NCBI RefSeq assembly: GCF_031679605.1
Contig: NZ_CP117522.1
Coordinates: 6,758,001-6,822,000 of the forward strand
Source of the DNA: Streptomyces luomodiensis
Lineage (GTDB): Bacteria > Actinomycetota > Actinomycetes > Streptomycetales > Streptomycetaceae
Length of the DNA: 64,000 nucleotides
Direction: 5' to 3'
Part shown: one piece after another, positions 11,374 to 18,123 of the stretch
Layout: each line of letters starts with the position of its first letter
Position numbering within the stretch: position 1 is the first letter of the stretch
The notes under the pieces: generated by a model
Databases searched by the model: none
What the model was told of the DNA's origin: nothing
The model's input: the letters and a program-made list of their open reading frames with translations, nothing else
Position numbers and translations under genes: made by a program

Positions 11374-12015
11374 ATGGAAGCGCACGGCCGCACCCCCACC
11401 ACCCGGCGCGCCCTGCTCCGCTCGGGCGCCTATCTCGCCACCGCCGCCACCGGACTCGCCGTCACCGGATTCGCCACGGCGGCCACCGCCGCCACCGCCC
11501 GCGCCGATGACAGACGCGGCCGCCGCGCGGCCGCCTACCCGCCCACCCACTGGATCCCGGCCTCGACCTCCAACTACCGGGTCTCCAGCCGCCCGACCTC
11601 GTATCCGATCGACTTCATCGTCATCCATGTGACGCAGGAGACCTTCCCGGACGCGATGAAGATCTTCCAGGACCCGGCCAAGCAGGTCTCGGCGCACTAC
11701 ATGGTCGCCTCGGCCGACGGCTACATCGGCCAGTTCGTCCGGGAGAAGGACGTCGCCTGGCACGCGGGCAACAAGGACTACAACAACCGCAGCATCGGCA
11801 TCGAGCACGAGGGCTGGGTGGACCAACCGAAGTGGTTCACGGACGAGATGTACGCCTCGTCCGCCGCCCTGACCGCGGCCATCTGCGACCGCTACGGCAT
11901 CCCCAAGACCCGCGACCACATCATCGGCCATGTGGAGGTCCCCGGCGCCGACCACACCGACCCCGGCCCGCTGTGGGACTGGGACCGCTACATGTCCTTG
12001 GTCAACGGGGCCTGA
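11374..12015 (+). CDS. Tat-exported N-acetylmuramoyl-L-alanine amidase (Amidase_2)
   Basis: 213-residue secreted peptidoglycan amidase. The N-terminus has a Tat-like signal (TTRRALLRSGAYLATAATGLAV) with Ala-rich cleavage region near residue 45. The amidase_2 domain has Zn-ligand His in FIVIHVTQ, catalytic Glu in IGIEHEGW, and the second zinc/His region in HVEVPGADHTDPG. GGGAG precedes the ATG at 11374. It closely resembles a second amidase in this window (49903-50580), with near-identical IGIEHEGW and HVEVPG-DHTDPG blocks, so the two are paralogues. Role: cell-wall turnover. Whether it acts on self or foreign peptidoglycan is not decidable. Confidence 0.92.
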   Translation: MEAHGRTPTTRRALLRSGAYLATAATGLAVTGFATAATAATARADDRRGRRAAAYPPTHWIPASTSNYRVSSRPTSYPIDFIVIHVTQETFPDAMKIFQDPAKQVSAHYMVASADGYIGQFVREKDVAWHAGNKDYNNRSIGIEHEGWVDQPKWFTDEMYASSAALTAAICDRYGIPKTRDHIIGHVEVPGADHTDPGPLWDWDRYMSLVNGA

Positions 12016-12137
12016 CGCCCTCGGCCGCCGAAGAACAGCGGGGTCCGAGCCGCGAACACGGCGACGCGGCCGCCGGGCCGTTCGCCACCGACCGCTAATC
12101 TGTGCGGGTCAAGCACACGCACGGAAGGGGCGGACAG

Positions 12138-12368
12138 GTGGCGGACATCGAGGCGGCGCGCAAGGCGTTCGAGCGGTATGACCTCAACGGTGACGGTCAG
12201 ATCACCGCGGCCGAGTACAAGAGCGTGATGGCGCAGCTGGGGGACCCGTATGTCACGGAGCCCGTCGCCCAGGCCGTCATCAACGCCCATGACTCCAACG
12301 GTGACGGGCTGCTCACCTTCGACGAGTTCTGGGCGGCTCAGAACAAGGACGACAAGAAGAAGGTCTGA
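12138..12368 (+). CDS. EF-hand calcium-binding protein
   Basis: 76-residue acidic cytosolic protein with two canonical EF-hand loops: DLNGDGQITAAE (about 16-27) and DSNGDGLLTFDE (about 52-63), each with acidic/polar ligands at loop positions 1, 3, 5 and 12. This is the usual size for the small calcium-binding EF-hand proteins of Streptomyces. GTG at 12138 is chosen because GGAAGGGGCGG lies upstream and the protein then begins VADIEAARKAF; a GTG at 12102 would add an unlikely 12-residue extension. Likely a calcium buffer or sensor; partners unknown. Confidence 0.88.
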   Translation: MADIEAARKAFERYDLNGDGQITAAEYKSVMAQLGDPYVTEPVAQAVINAHDSNGDGLLTFDEFWAAQNKDDKKKV

Positions 12369-12397
12369 CCGGGCCGCACGGCGGCGCGGCCGGCGCG

Positions 12398-12706
12398 TCA
12401 GCGCCAGCCGCGCCGCTGTGCGCTCGCCCGCCGTCTGCGGTCGTTGCACAGCAGACAGCGGCCGTAACCGGGCGGCAGCGGGTCCTCCGGATCCCCGTAC
12501 AGCGGATCGACGGCCCCGCGCGGATGCTGGGCACAGCCCGTGGCACCGTGCTCGGCGGTCAGCGATCCCGCCGCGGCGAGCGCCCGGCGCAGGGCGTCGG
12601 TGAGCACCTCCGTCTCCCGCCCGGAGGGTGCGGCGTCCAGCGAGAAGGCGATGTCCGACGCGGTGGTGAGCGCGCTGCGGAGTTCGCGCAGGTCTGCGTA
12701 GCTCAT
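12398..12706 (-). CDS. conserved hypothetical protein with two Cys motifs
   Basis: 102-residue protein, family not recognised with confidence. The N-terminal 60 residues are helical (MSYADLRELRSALTTASD..., REVLTDALRRALAAAG type). The C-terminal part carries CAQHP and GRCLLCNDRRRR, four Cys/His residues that could form a small zinc site, followed by a very basic tail. ATG at 12706 is preferred; a TTG at 12736 would add ten residues. It is convergent with the EF-hand gene and 46 bases downstream of the GH25 gene, so it may be co-transcribed with the latter. Confidence 0.65.
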   Translation of the reverse strand: MSYADLRELRSALTTASDIAFSLDAAPSGRETEVLTDALRRALAAAGSLTAEHGATGCAQHPRGAVDPLYGDPEDPLPPGYGRCLLCNDRRRRASAQRRGWR

Positions 12707-12752
12707 ACCGGGCAGCGTAGGCGCACCCACCGACAACGCTTCGAGCGGCCGG

Positions 12753-13445
12753 TCAGTCCGCGCTCTCCCGCGCCTCCGCCTCGGACCCGGCGGCTTCCTC
12801 GGACCCGGCGGCCTCCTCGGACCCGCCGTCCACGCCCTCCGCCGCGTGGACGTCCTCCGCGTCCGCCGTCTCCTCGGCGGTGAGCGCCGCCGAACCGGGA
12901 TTGGCCCATGCCTGGAGCGCGGCCTTGCTGGAGAAGTTCGCCACGTCCTTGTCCAGCGGGCGGTCGGTGTACTGGTGGATCTTCCACTTGGCCTTGATGC
13001 GCGGCTTGCCCGCCGTCACGTAGTCCGCTATCCACAGGCCGTCCCCGGCGTAGGACGTGGTGTCGTGGTTGAGCCAGAAATTCCGGTTGCAGTAGAGCAG
13101 GACGCGGTGCGTCGGACGCAGCTTCTTGACCTCGCGGATGAACCGGTCCTTCTCGGCGTTGCTGGCCCGGGTGCCGGAGCCGGTGGTCTCCCAGTCCACG
13201 GCGAGCAGATCGTGCTTCTGGGACGCGCACTTCTCGACGAAGTAACGCGCCTGCGCCGAGATGTTGCCCGGCCACAGGAAGTGGTAGAACCCGACGACAC
13301 ACCCCGCCTTGCGGGCCCGGGAGGCCTGCGAGCTCTGCTTCGGGTTGATGTAGGACCGCCCCTCGGTGGCCTTGATGAAGACGAAGGCCAGTCCGTCCGG
13401 GTCGAAGGTGGACTGGTACGAACTCACGTCGATGCCGTTCAGCAT
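12753..13445 (-). CDS. GH25 muramidase-like protein (lysozyme family)
   Basis: 230-residue protein of the glycoside hydrolase 25 (Cellosyl/Chalaropsis-type) muramidase family. It begins directly with the barrel (MLNGIDVSSYQSTFD) and has the catalytic carboxylate pair in VDWETTG (about 98-104), plus YCNRNFW and WIADYV segments usual for GH25. No signal peptide or cell-wall-binding repeats are visible, which is endolysin-like. The C-terminal 50 residues are acidic low-complexity (repeats of SEEAAG). GAGGCAG precedes the ATG. It lies directly downstream, on the same strand, of the permuted tRNA-like element. Confidence 0.85.
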   Translation of the reverse strand: MLNGIDVSSYQSTFDPDGLAFVFIKATEGRSYINPKQSSQASRARKAGCVVGFYHFLWPGNISAQARYFVEKCASQKHDLLAVDWETTGSGTRASNAEKDRFIREVKKLRPTHRVLLYCNRNFWLNHDTTSYAGDGLWIADYVTAGKPRIKAKWKIHQYTDRPLDKDVANFSSKAALQAWANPGSAALTAEETADAEDVHAAEGVDGGSEEAAGSEEAAGSEAEARESAD

Positions 13446-14044
13446 GGCGCCTGCCTCGGATCAAGAACGGGTGAAAACACGGGTGTTATTCCCCCTCTCG
13501 TACGGAGGACCCTACTGGGACGGGATCGCGGTCCGCAGGCGTTCGGACGCACACAAAGGGTACGAAGAGCGCGAGAAGAGCGCAGGACGAGCAGGAAGAG
13601 AAGCGGACCCGAGGGTTTGGCCATCCCCCGGGCCCTGTGGTGCCGCCCAATTGCACACGCCTGCCCGGATGGGAACGGGTCAGTCTGATGTCGTCGTGTT
13701 CTTCCGTTGAACTACCGCTCCACGAAGCGGGGCGGGCCGGATTCGAACCGGCATCCGACGACCGAGCCCGTGCCCGGTCGGTGCGGCGATCGGCGGCGAA
13801 TGCTGAGGCTGGAGCAATAATCTGAGATTGAACGCGTGCCACGGGGGCACGGCCCGCCCGAAGACCGGGGGCTAAACCCGGCTACCTCCGTAAGGCGGAC
13901 CCTTCCCTCTCGTGACCAAGTGCTCGGAGAGGTGGTCAAAACCTCCCGGACAACCGCGTGCATCACGACGAGCTTCAGTTTCAGCTTGCGCTCCTCGCGC
14001 ACCCCGCGCCGCCGCTTGACCCGGCGGACGGGGAGTCCATGACG
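13446..14044. other. 600-base non-coding region around the tRNA-like element
   Basis: No coding sequence is supported; short frames here translate into typical tRNA-derived nonsense. Apart from the element at 13671-13775 the minus strand shows several GC-rich hairpins: GAGGT...ACCTC near 13925-13945, CCGGG-TTTAGCC-CCCGG at about 13864-13880 and GTGCC-CCCGT-GGCAC near 13836-13850. The region lies between two minus-strand genes and could be one long structured RNA. I could not identify group I or group II intron core motifs by eye. Confidence 0.55.
13671..13775 (-). tRNA. circularly permuted tRNA-like element (anticodon not assignable)
   Basis: Read 5' to 3' on the minus strand the tRNA parts come in permuted order. 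A T-arm with perfect 5-bp stem GCCGG/CCGGC and consensus loop TTCGAAT (13752-13736) is followed by acceptor 3' strand CCGCCCC (13735-13729), a 7-base linker GCTTCGT, acceptor 5' strand GGAGCGG (13721-13715, six of seven pairs with an A-C mismatch), T8-A9, and D-arm GTTC-AACGGAA-GAAC (13712-13698) with the conserved GG. The ends are closed by a perfect 7-bp helix, GTCGTCG (13762-13756) with CGACGAC (13696-13690), in the place of the anticodon stem. Beyond a 4/10-base internal loop, GGGCACGGG pairs with CCCGTTCCC (8 of 9). CCA is not encoded. Function and processing are inference. Confidence 0.65.
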
Positions 14045-14776
14045 CTACCCGAACAGGTAGCCGAAGACCACCTCACCCACGCGCTGATCGGTGACGTCGA
14101 TGCCGTTGGCCTCCTCGCGGGCGTACTTGACCGCCTGCTGGAGCTTCTCCACCCGGTCGAGCAGCTCATTGACGCGCCGCGCCGGGAGGGCCCCGGAGAA
14201 CTTGACCGTCGTCCAGTAGCCGACGGGGATGTCCTCGTAGTAGACCTCGACCTGCGCCGGGTGCTTCTCCGTGGCCTCCGCCTTCACGTGGTTGCGGGGC
14301 ACCTTCTTCGTACGGACGGTCCGTACGGCCTCGGTCTTCCAGCAGTCCGTCGACGGGTCGAGCGACCACGACTCGGCGGCGTCCAGGGTCGGCAGCCGGC
14401 GGATGAGGGCGGCGAGATCCGTCAGCTGCTTCTCCAGGAACAGCAGATACGAGACCGGCACATCGCGGAGCAGCGTGCGCCCCTCGACCTCGATGTCCGC
14501 GCGGGCTTCGCAGTTCGTCCAGTCCTTGGTGGCGGTCACATCGAACAGCCGGGTCAGTGTCGTCGCGGTGTCGCGGAGTACGTCCTCCGCCTTCACCTGC
14601 ACCCGCGTCGACTCGGGCGGCAGCTGCTCGCCCTCCTCGTCCTTTGGCTGATAGGTACGGGAAATCCCCGCCAGCAGTGCCGGCTTGTCCAGACGGCGCT
14701 GGGACGCCGTGAGGTCCGCCTGCGTCTTGGACTTGACGCCCTTCTCCACTGCGATGATCTGATTGAGTTTCGCCAC
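14045..14776 (-). CDS. conserved actinobacterial protein of unknown function (DUF7873-like)
   Basis: 243-residue soluble protein beginning VAKLNQIIAVEKGVKSK. I recognise it as a highly conserved hypothetical protein of Streptomyces (DUF7873-type), with hallmark segments ISRTYQPKDEEGEQLPPES, RLFDVTATKDWTNCEA and VGYWTTVKFSGALPARR and a conserved end VFGYLFG. No catalytic motif or membrane segment is evident. Start GTG at 14776 fits the conserved N-terminus; a GTG at 14785 is possible and no strong ribosome-binding site is visible. It is the gene immediately upstream, on the same strand, of the permuted tRNA-like element, about 270 bases away. No function is assigned. Confidence 0.75.
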   Translation of the reverse strand: MAKLNQIIAVEKGVKSKTQADLTASQRRLDKPALLAGISRTYQPKDEEGEQLPPESTRVQVKAEDVLRDTATTLTRLFDVTATKDWTNCEARADIEVEGRTLLRDVPVSYLLFLEKQLTDLAALIRRLPTLDAAESWSLDPSTDCWKTEAVRTVRTKKVPRNHVKAEATEKHPAQVEVYYEDIPVGYWTTVKFSGALPARRVNELLDRVEKLQQAVKYAREEANGIDVTDQRVGEVVFGYLFG

Positions 14777-14876
14777 GTGCGGCACGCTAGCAGGGGCGAC
14801 CGACCGTTCTCGAACGATATTCGAAGGCGCTTTTTCGAGGCGGCGATTCCGAGTGCGGCGATATCCGAGGCGGGCG

Positions 14877-15761
14877 TCAGGGGGGTCCGTCAGCGGGCTT
14901 CCGTCCATCTGGGGGCTCCCGGCCCCGCAGCGGGCGGGTGGTCCGTGCGTACCAGGCCGACGAGGCCACCGCCGGCCCGGCCGCGAGACCGGCCACGGCC
15001 ACCAGAAAGACCACGATGAGCCAGGTCAGAAGCGTGAAGACGGGACCGAGCGGGCCGAAGTCGGCGAGCCCGCGGGCCATCGCCACGGGCATGAGCAACC
15101 GGGAGAGGTAACCGAGCAGGACGGTTCCCGTACCGGCGAGCACGGCGCCCGGCAGCAGATGCGCCCAGCTGACCCGGGCGCTCAGCAGCAGATGCTGGGT
15201 CCACCACCACAGCAGGGCGCTCGACAGCAGGGACAGCACCAGCCCGGAGACGACGCCCGTGCCGAACCCCCTGCGCAGCGGCGCCTGGACGAGGAGCGCC
15301 GCGAGCCAGACCAGCAGCCACAGCAGCCAGCGCCACGCCGCCACCCGGACCGCCGCCCTGGGCAGCCCCCAGCACCGTTCGCAGACCGCCTGGAGTGCCC
15401 GGCTGAACGCCGTCGCGGACACCAGGGTGACCAGCAGCCCGACGGCCCCCGAGGGGGTCTTGGCCGCTCCGGGGCCGGTGAACGTACGGCGCACCTGGTC
15501 GAGGACGTCACCGCGCACGCCCACCACCGAGCGCAGGGAGTCCGCCAGGAGGTTCTGGAGGGTGTCGGGGACGAAGGCGGCCACGGCCATCAGCAGGGGC
15601 AGGGCGGTGAGGAACGCCTGGGCCGCCAGCCGGGTGGCGGCTTCCAGCGCGTTCACCGCCACCAGCCGCTCCAGGAACCGGGCGGCCGGGCCGCGGCCGA
15701 CCGCGGTACCGACGCGCTCCCACAGTGTTCGCAGCGCCCGCCGTGCCCGTAGCGCCCTCAT
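14877..15761 (-). CDS. YihY/BrkB family membrane protein
   Basis: 294-residue integral membrane protein with six hydrophobic segments (about 42-62, 105-122, 140-165, 170-195, 205-225, 240-265), matching the YihY/virulence-factor-BrkB family. Family function is unsettled; older ribonuclease BN labels are considered erroneous. ATG at 15761 lies 18 bases after the stop of the upstream membrane-protein gene, so the two are probably co-transcribed. C-terminus is a short Pro/Arg-rich cytosolic tail. Confidence 0.85.
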   Translation of the reverse strand: MRALRARRALRTLWERVGTAVGRGPAARFLERLVAVNALEAATRLAAQAFLTALPLLMAVAAFVPDTLQNLLADSLRSVVGVRGDVLDQVRRTFTGPGAAKTPSGAVGLLVTLVSATAFSRALQAVCERCWGLPRAAVRVAAWRWLLWLLVWLAALLVQAPLRRGFGTGVVSGLVLSLLSSALLWWWTQHLLLSARVSWAHLLPGAVLAGTGTVLLGYLSRLLMPVAMARGLADFGPLGPVFTLLTWLIVVFLVAVAGLAAGPAVASSAWYARTTRPLRGREPPDGRKPADGPP

Positions 15762-15779
15762 GGCACACCGACCCGGCCG

Positions 15780-17147
15780 TCAGGGATTCTCCCCCTGGCG
15801 GCCGCCCGCGGCGTCGGGGAGCCCGGTGGCACCGGACCCGGTGGGACCGGGCGGGCCGGAGGCGCCGGCGAGGACGCCGAGCAGCGCCAGGACCCCCACG
15901 ACGATGCCGAGGACGAGGCCGACGGAGGCCGGGGTGGGGTGGTTCCACAGCAGCAGGGCCAGCGCGCCGCCCGTGATCACGACACCGGTGGTCCAGGCCC
16001 GGTGGGTGTCCAGCCAGCGGCCGAAACCCCCGGTGCGGGCTCCGGCACGGGCCAGGCCCCGGCCGATGGCGCCGGTGCCGCGCGCCGCGGCCGAGCGGAC
16101 GGCGCGGGCCCCGCGCCCGGGGCCGTACAGATGGGCGGCGAGCGCGGTGACGATCGCGATGACGAGAAGCGTGCGGGTGCTTTCGCGCAGGAAGCGTACG
16201 AGCGTGTCGAAGATGAAGGCCGCCGCGTCCCGGGGCAGGGTCGCGGGCGGGACGGAGTCCAGGTAGACGCCGCGCACCACGGCCAGGGCGACCAGCAGCG
16301 CGACCATCATCACCGCCGTGCCGACCCCGGCCGCCAGCAGTGTGAGCCGATGCGCGGGCGAGGCCCACACGGCGGACGCGGCGAGCACGACCGTCACGGC
16401 GGGCAGCCAGGGGGCGACGATGTCGAGGAGACGCATCGCGCCCTGTGCCTCGTCGAGCTTGTCCGTCCGCAGCAGCGTGAACTCCCGGTCGATGTGCGGG
16501 ATCTTGGCGGCCTTCTCGTAGCCCGCCCGGACGAGGCGCTGTTTGACGTTGTCGATGAGCGTGCCGATGTCCAGGACGACCGCGTTCCCACGGGCCTGGA
16601 CCGCGCTGGTGCCCTCGCCGGTGAGGACCTTCACGACGGCGGCGTGGGCGCGCCGGTTGGCCGCGTCCCACACCAGCGGGAACTGCTCGCTGGTGATCGC
16701 CTTGTGCACCACCCGGTGCACGGCGTCGGTCAGGGCGCCCTCCAGTGGCCCGCCGAGCATCCGGGTGCCGTCCACGATGACGGACGGGGCCCCGGCCTTG
16801 TCCAGGTTCTTCGCGAGCTGGGCGGCGATGGCGGGCACGTCGACCTGGTCGACCACGCGTTTGGTGAGCCGGTTGGTGACGGCGGTCTGGACGGAGGGGT
16901 TCCTGGCGATCGGGGCGACGGTCTGTACGTACCGGTGCGGGTCGGTGATCTCTTCGTGCAGCCAGGTGGCGACGACGGCCAGCGGGGAGAGCAGGACCGC
17001 CAGGACGAGCAGCACGCACGCCCCCGCGTGGCGCAGCCGCCGATGACGTACGGCCGCCGCCCCGCGCAGCCGCTCGTACTCCTGTCGCTCGCCCCCGCTG
17101 AGTGGGGGCGGCCCGGCGGGGCCGGCGGCGTCTTCGGGCGGAGCCAT
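15780..17147 (-). CDS. multi-pass membrane protein with large extracytoplasmic domain, unknown function
   Basis: 455 residues. A cytosolic N-terminus (about 1-40) is followed by a transmembrane helix (CVLLVLAVLLSPLAVVATWL), a roughly 190-residue extracytoplasmic region rich in helix (RNPSVQTAVTNRLTKRVVDQV...), then helices near 250-265, 270-300, 335-355, 400-415 and 420-440. The layout is that of a conserved Streptomyces integral membrane protein with no assigned role. Start ATG at 17147. It heads a likely two-gene operon with the YihY-family gene. Confidence 0.75.
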   Translation of the reverse strand: MAPPEDAAGPAGPPPLSGGERQEYERLRGAAAVRHRRLRHAGACVLLVLAVLLSPLAVVATWLHEEITDPHRYVQTVAPIARNPSVQTAVTNRLTKRVVDQVDVPAIAAQLAKNLDKAGAPSVIVDGTRMLGGPLEGALTDAVHRVVHKAITSEQFPLVWDAANRRAHAAVVKVLTGEGTSAVQARGNAVVLDIGTLIDNVKQRLVRAGYEKAAKIPHIDREFTLLRTDKLDEAQGAMRLLDIVAPWLPAVTVVLAASAVWASPAHRLTLLAAGVGTAVMMVALLVALAVVRGVYLDSVPPATLPRDAAAFIFDTLVRFLRESTRTLLVIAIVTALAAHLYGPGRGARAVRSAAARGTGAIGRGLARAGARTGGFGRWLDTHRAWTTGVVITGGALALLLWNHPTPASVGLVLGIVVGVLALLGVLAGASGPPGPTGSGATGLPDAAGGRQGENP

Positions 17148-17460
17148 GAGTCCTCCCTCGCGCGGGAGGGGGGCGCCACCGGAAAGCGGAGAACGATGGC
17201 GTTACGGGGCAACTCCTCGACCCGCGGGTCCGAGGTCCGAGATCCTGGAAACGCGGCGGTGGGCCGTAACGATTCGCGTCCGGACACTTTCCTCTGACGG
17301 CGGCCCGCACCCCGTACCGGCCCCGGAGGGCGCCGGGGCCGGTCCAGAAGACGGGTGCGGTGCCTCACTCGCCGCCGGGTACCCGTGGGGACGGCGCCGG
17401 GAGGCGGACCGCCCCGATCACGGTGACGGGACGTGCGGGCGCCGCGCGCTGATACACCCG
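17148..17460. other. intergenic region, divergent promoters expected
   Basis: About 310 bases between a minus-strand membrane gene and a plus-strand DUF397 gene. Nothing more specific than GC-rich spacer is seen; no clear palindrome, RNA or small gene. Confidence 0.4.
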
Positions 17461-17685
17461 ATGAGGATTGCCGTCGACCTGTCCCGTGCTGAATGGATCA
17501 AGTCCAGCTACAGCGACGGTAATGGAGGTGAGTGCGTGGAATTCACACCCGGTATAGCCCCCACTGCCGGTGTCGTCACCGTCCGGGACAGCAAGCACCC
17601 GGCAGACCCCGCCCTCCTCTTCCCCATGGAGGCGTGGACATCGTTCACCACCGCCGTGCGCGGCGGAGAGTTCCCGGCGCTCTGA
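17461..17685 (+). CDS. DUF397 domain protein, orphan
   Basis: 74-residue protein of the DUF397 family: AEWIKSSYSDGNGGECVEFTPG near the N-terminus, then VVTVRDSKHPADPALLFPMEAWTSFTTAV. DUF397 proteins normally sit beside an XRE regulator and act as its small partner in a two-gene switch (in some cases described as toxin-antitoxin-like). Here no XRE gene is adjacent, so it is an orphan. ATG at 17461 is chosen; ribosome-binding site weak. Confidence 0.85.
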   Translation: MRIAVDLSRAEWIKSSYSDGNGGECVEFTPGIAPTAGVVTVRDSKHPADPALLFPMEAWTSFTTAVRGGEFPAL

Positions 17686-17709
17686 GGCGCCGGTCTTGAC
17701 CGGTGGGCG

Positions 17710-18123
17710 TCAGGCATGGTCAATCGTTGTGGCGATGCCGGACGCCCCGAGAAGTTCAGCAAGCAGGGAAACCTCTACCAGGGTTCCCCGATATCCCTCT
17801 TCCCCGGCGAGTTCGTCGGCCGACTGCTTCGCCTCGCCGATGGATACCCCGAAGGCATTGCGGAACGCTCTGAGGACCTTTCCTCCTGAACTGATCGGCT
17901 CCTCGACCCGGAGTCGCCGATACCCGTGCTCGGCCAGGATGGGCCGCCGAACTTCGTCCGGAGCGACGCCCCAATCACCGTCGTGCGAGACGCCACAGTT
18001 GTCGCAGGCCCACTCAAGCTCCCAGCGGAGCCTGCCCTCCTTCACCAATTGCACCGCCCACCCTTCGCACGGTCGGCCGCAATCACCACACGGCTCTATG
18101 AGCCTGGCCGCCTGCTGAATCAT
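17710..18123 (-). CDS. putative immunity protein of the Rhs toxin
   Basis: 137 residues. Its ATG overlaps the stop codon of the Rhs gene (ATGA), the position expected of a cognate immunity gene. The N-terminal half has paired cysteines (CGDCGRPC at about 12-19 and WACDNCGVSHDGD at about 38-50) that could bind zinc. The C-terminal half (KVLRAFRNAFGVSIGEAKQSADEL...GTLVEVSLLAELL) resembles the C-terminal fold of ribosomal L7/L12, a domain I know from small actinobacterial proteins. No signal peptide, consistent with cytosolic neutralisation. The immunity role rests on position only. Confidence 0.65.
   Translation of the reverse strand: MIQQAARLIEPCGDCGRPCEGWAVQLVKEGRLRWELEWACDNCGVSHDGDWGVAPDEVRRPILAEHGYRRLRVEEPISSGGKVLRAFRNAFGVSIGEAKQSADELAGEEGYRGTLVEVSLLAELLGASGIATTIDHA

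Noticed and set aside
11374..13445. Prophage remnant spanning amidase to GH25 gene
   Set aside because: No integrase, holin or structural genes, and the Tat amidase and EF-hand genes are ordinary Streptomyces genes; only the GH25 gene is lysin-like.
13864..13880. Hairpin CCGGG-TTTAGCC-CCCGG as an anticodon arm of a separate tRNA
   Set aside because: No matching acceptor, D-arm or T-stem at proper distances.
13712..14002. Minus-strand frame that could be called a 96-residue protein
   Set aside because: Its translation (GCRFESGPPR and similar) is what tRNA-like DNA gives when translated; the structured RNA explains the sequence better.
13446..14044. Natural permuted group I or group II intron flanking the tRNA-like halves
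   Set aside because: Expected self-splicing cores (group I R/S elements, group II domain V) were looked for on the minus strand and not found by eye; a GTGTG near 13660 and a loosely P-like CAATTGGGCGG are too weak.
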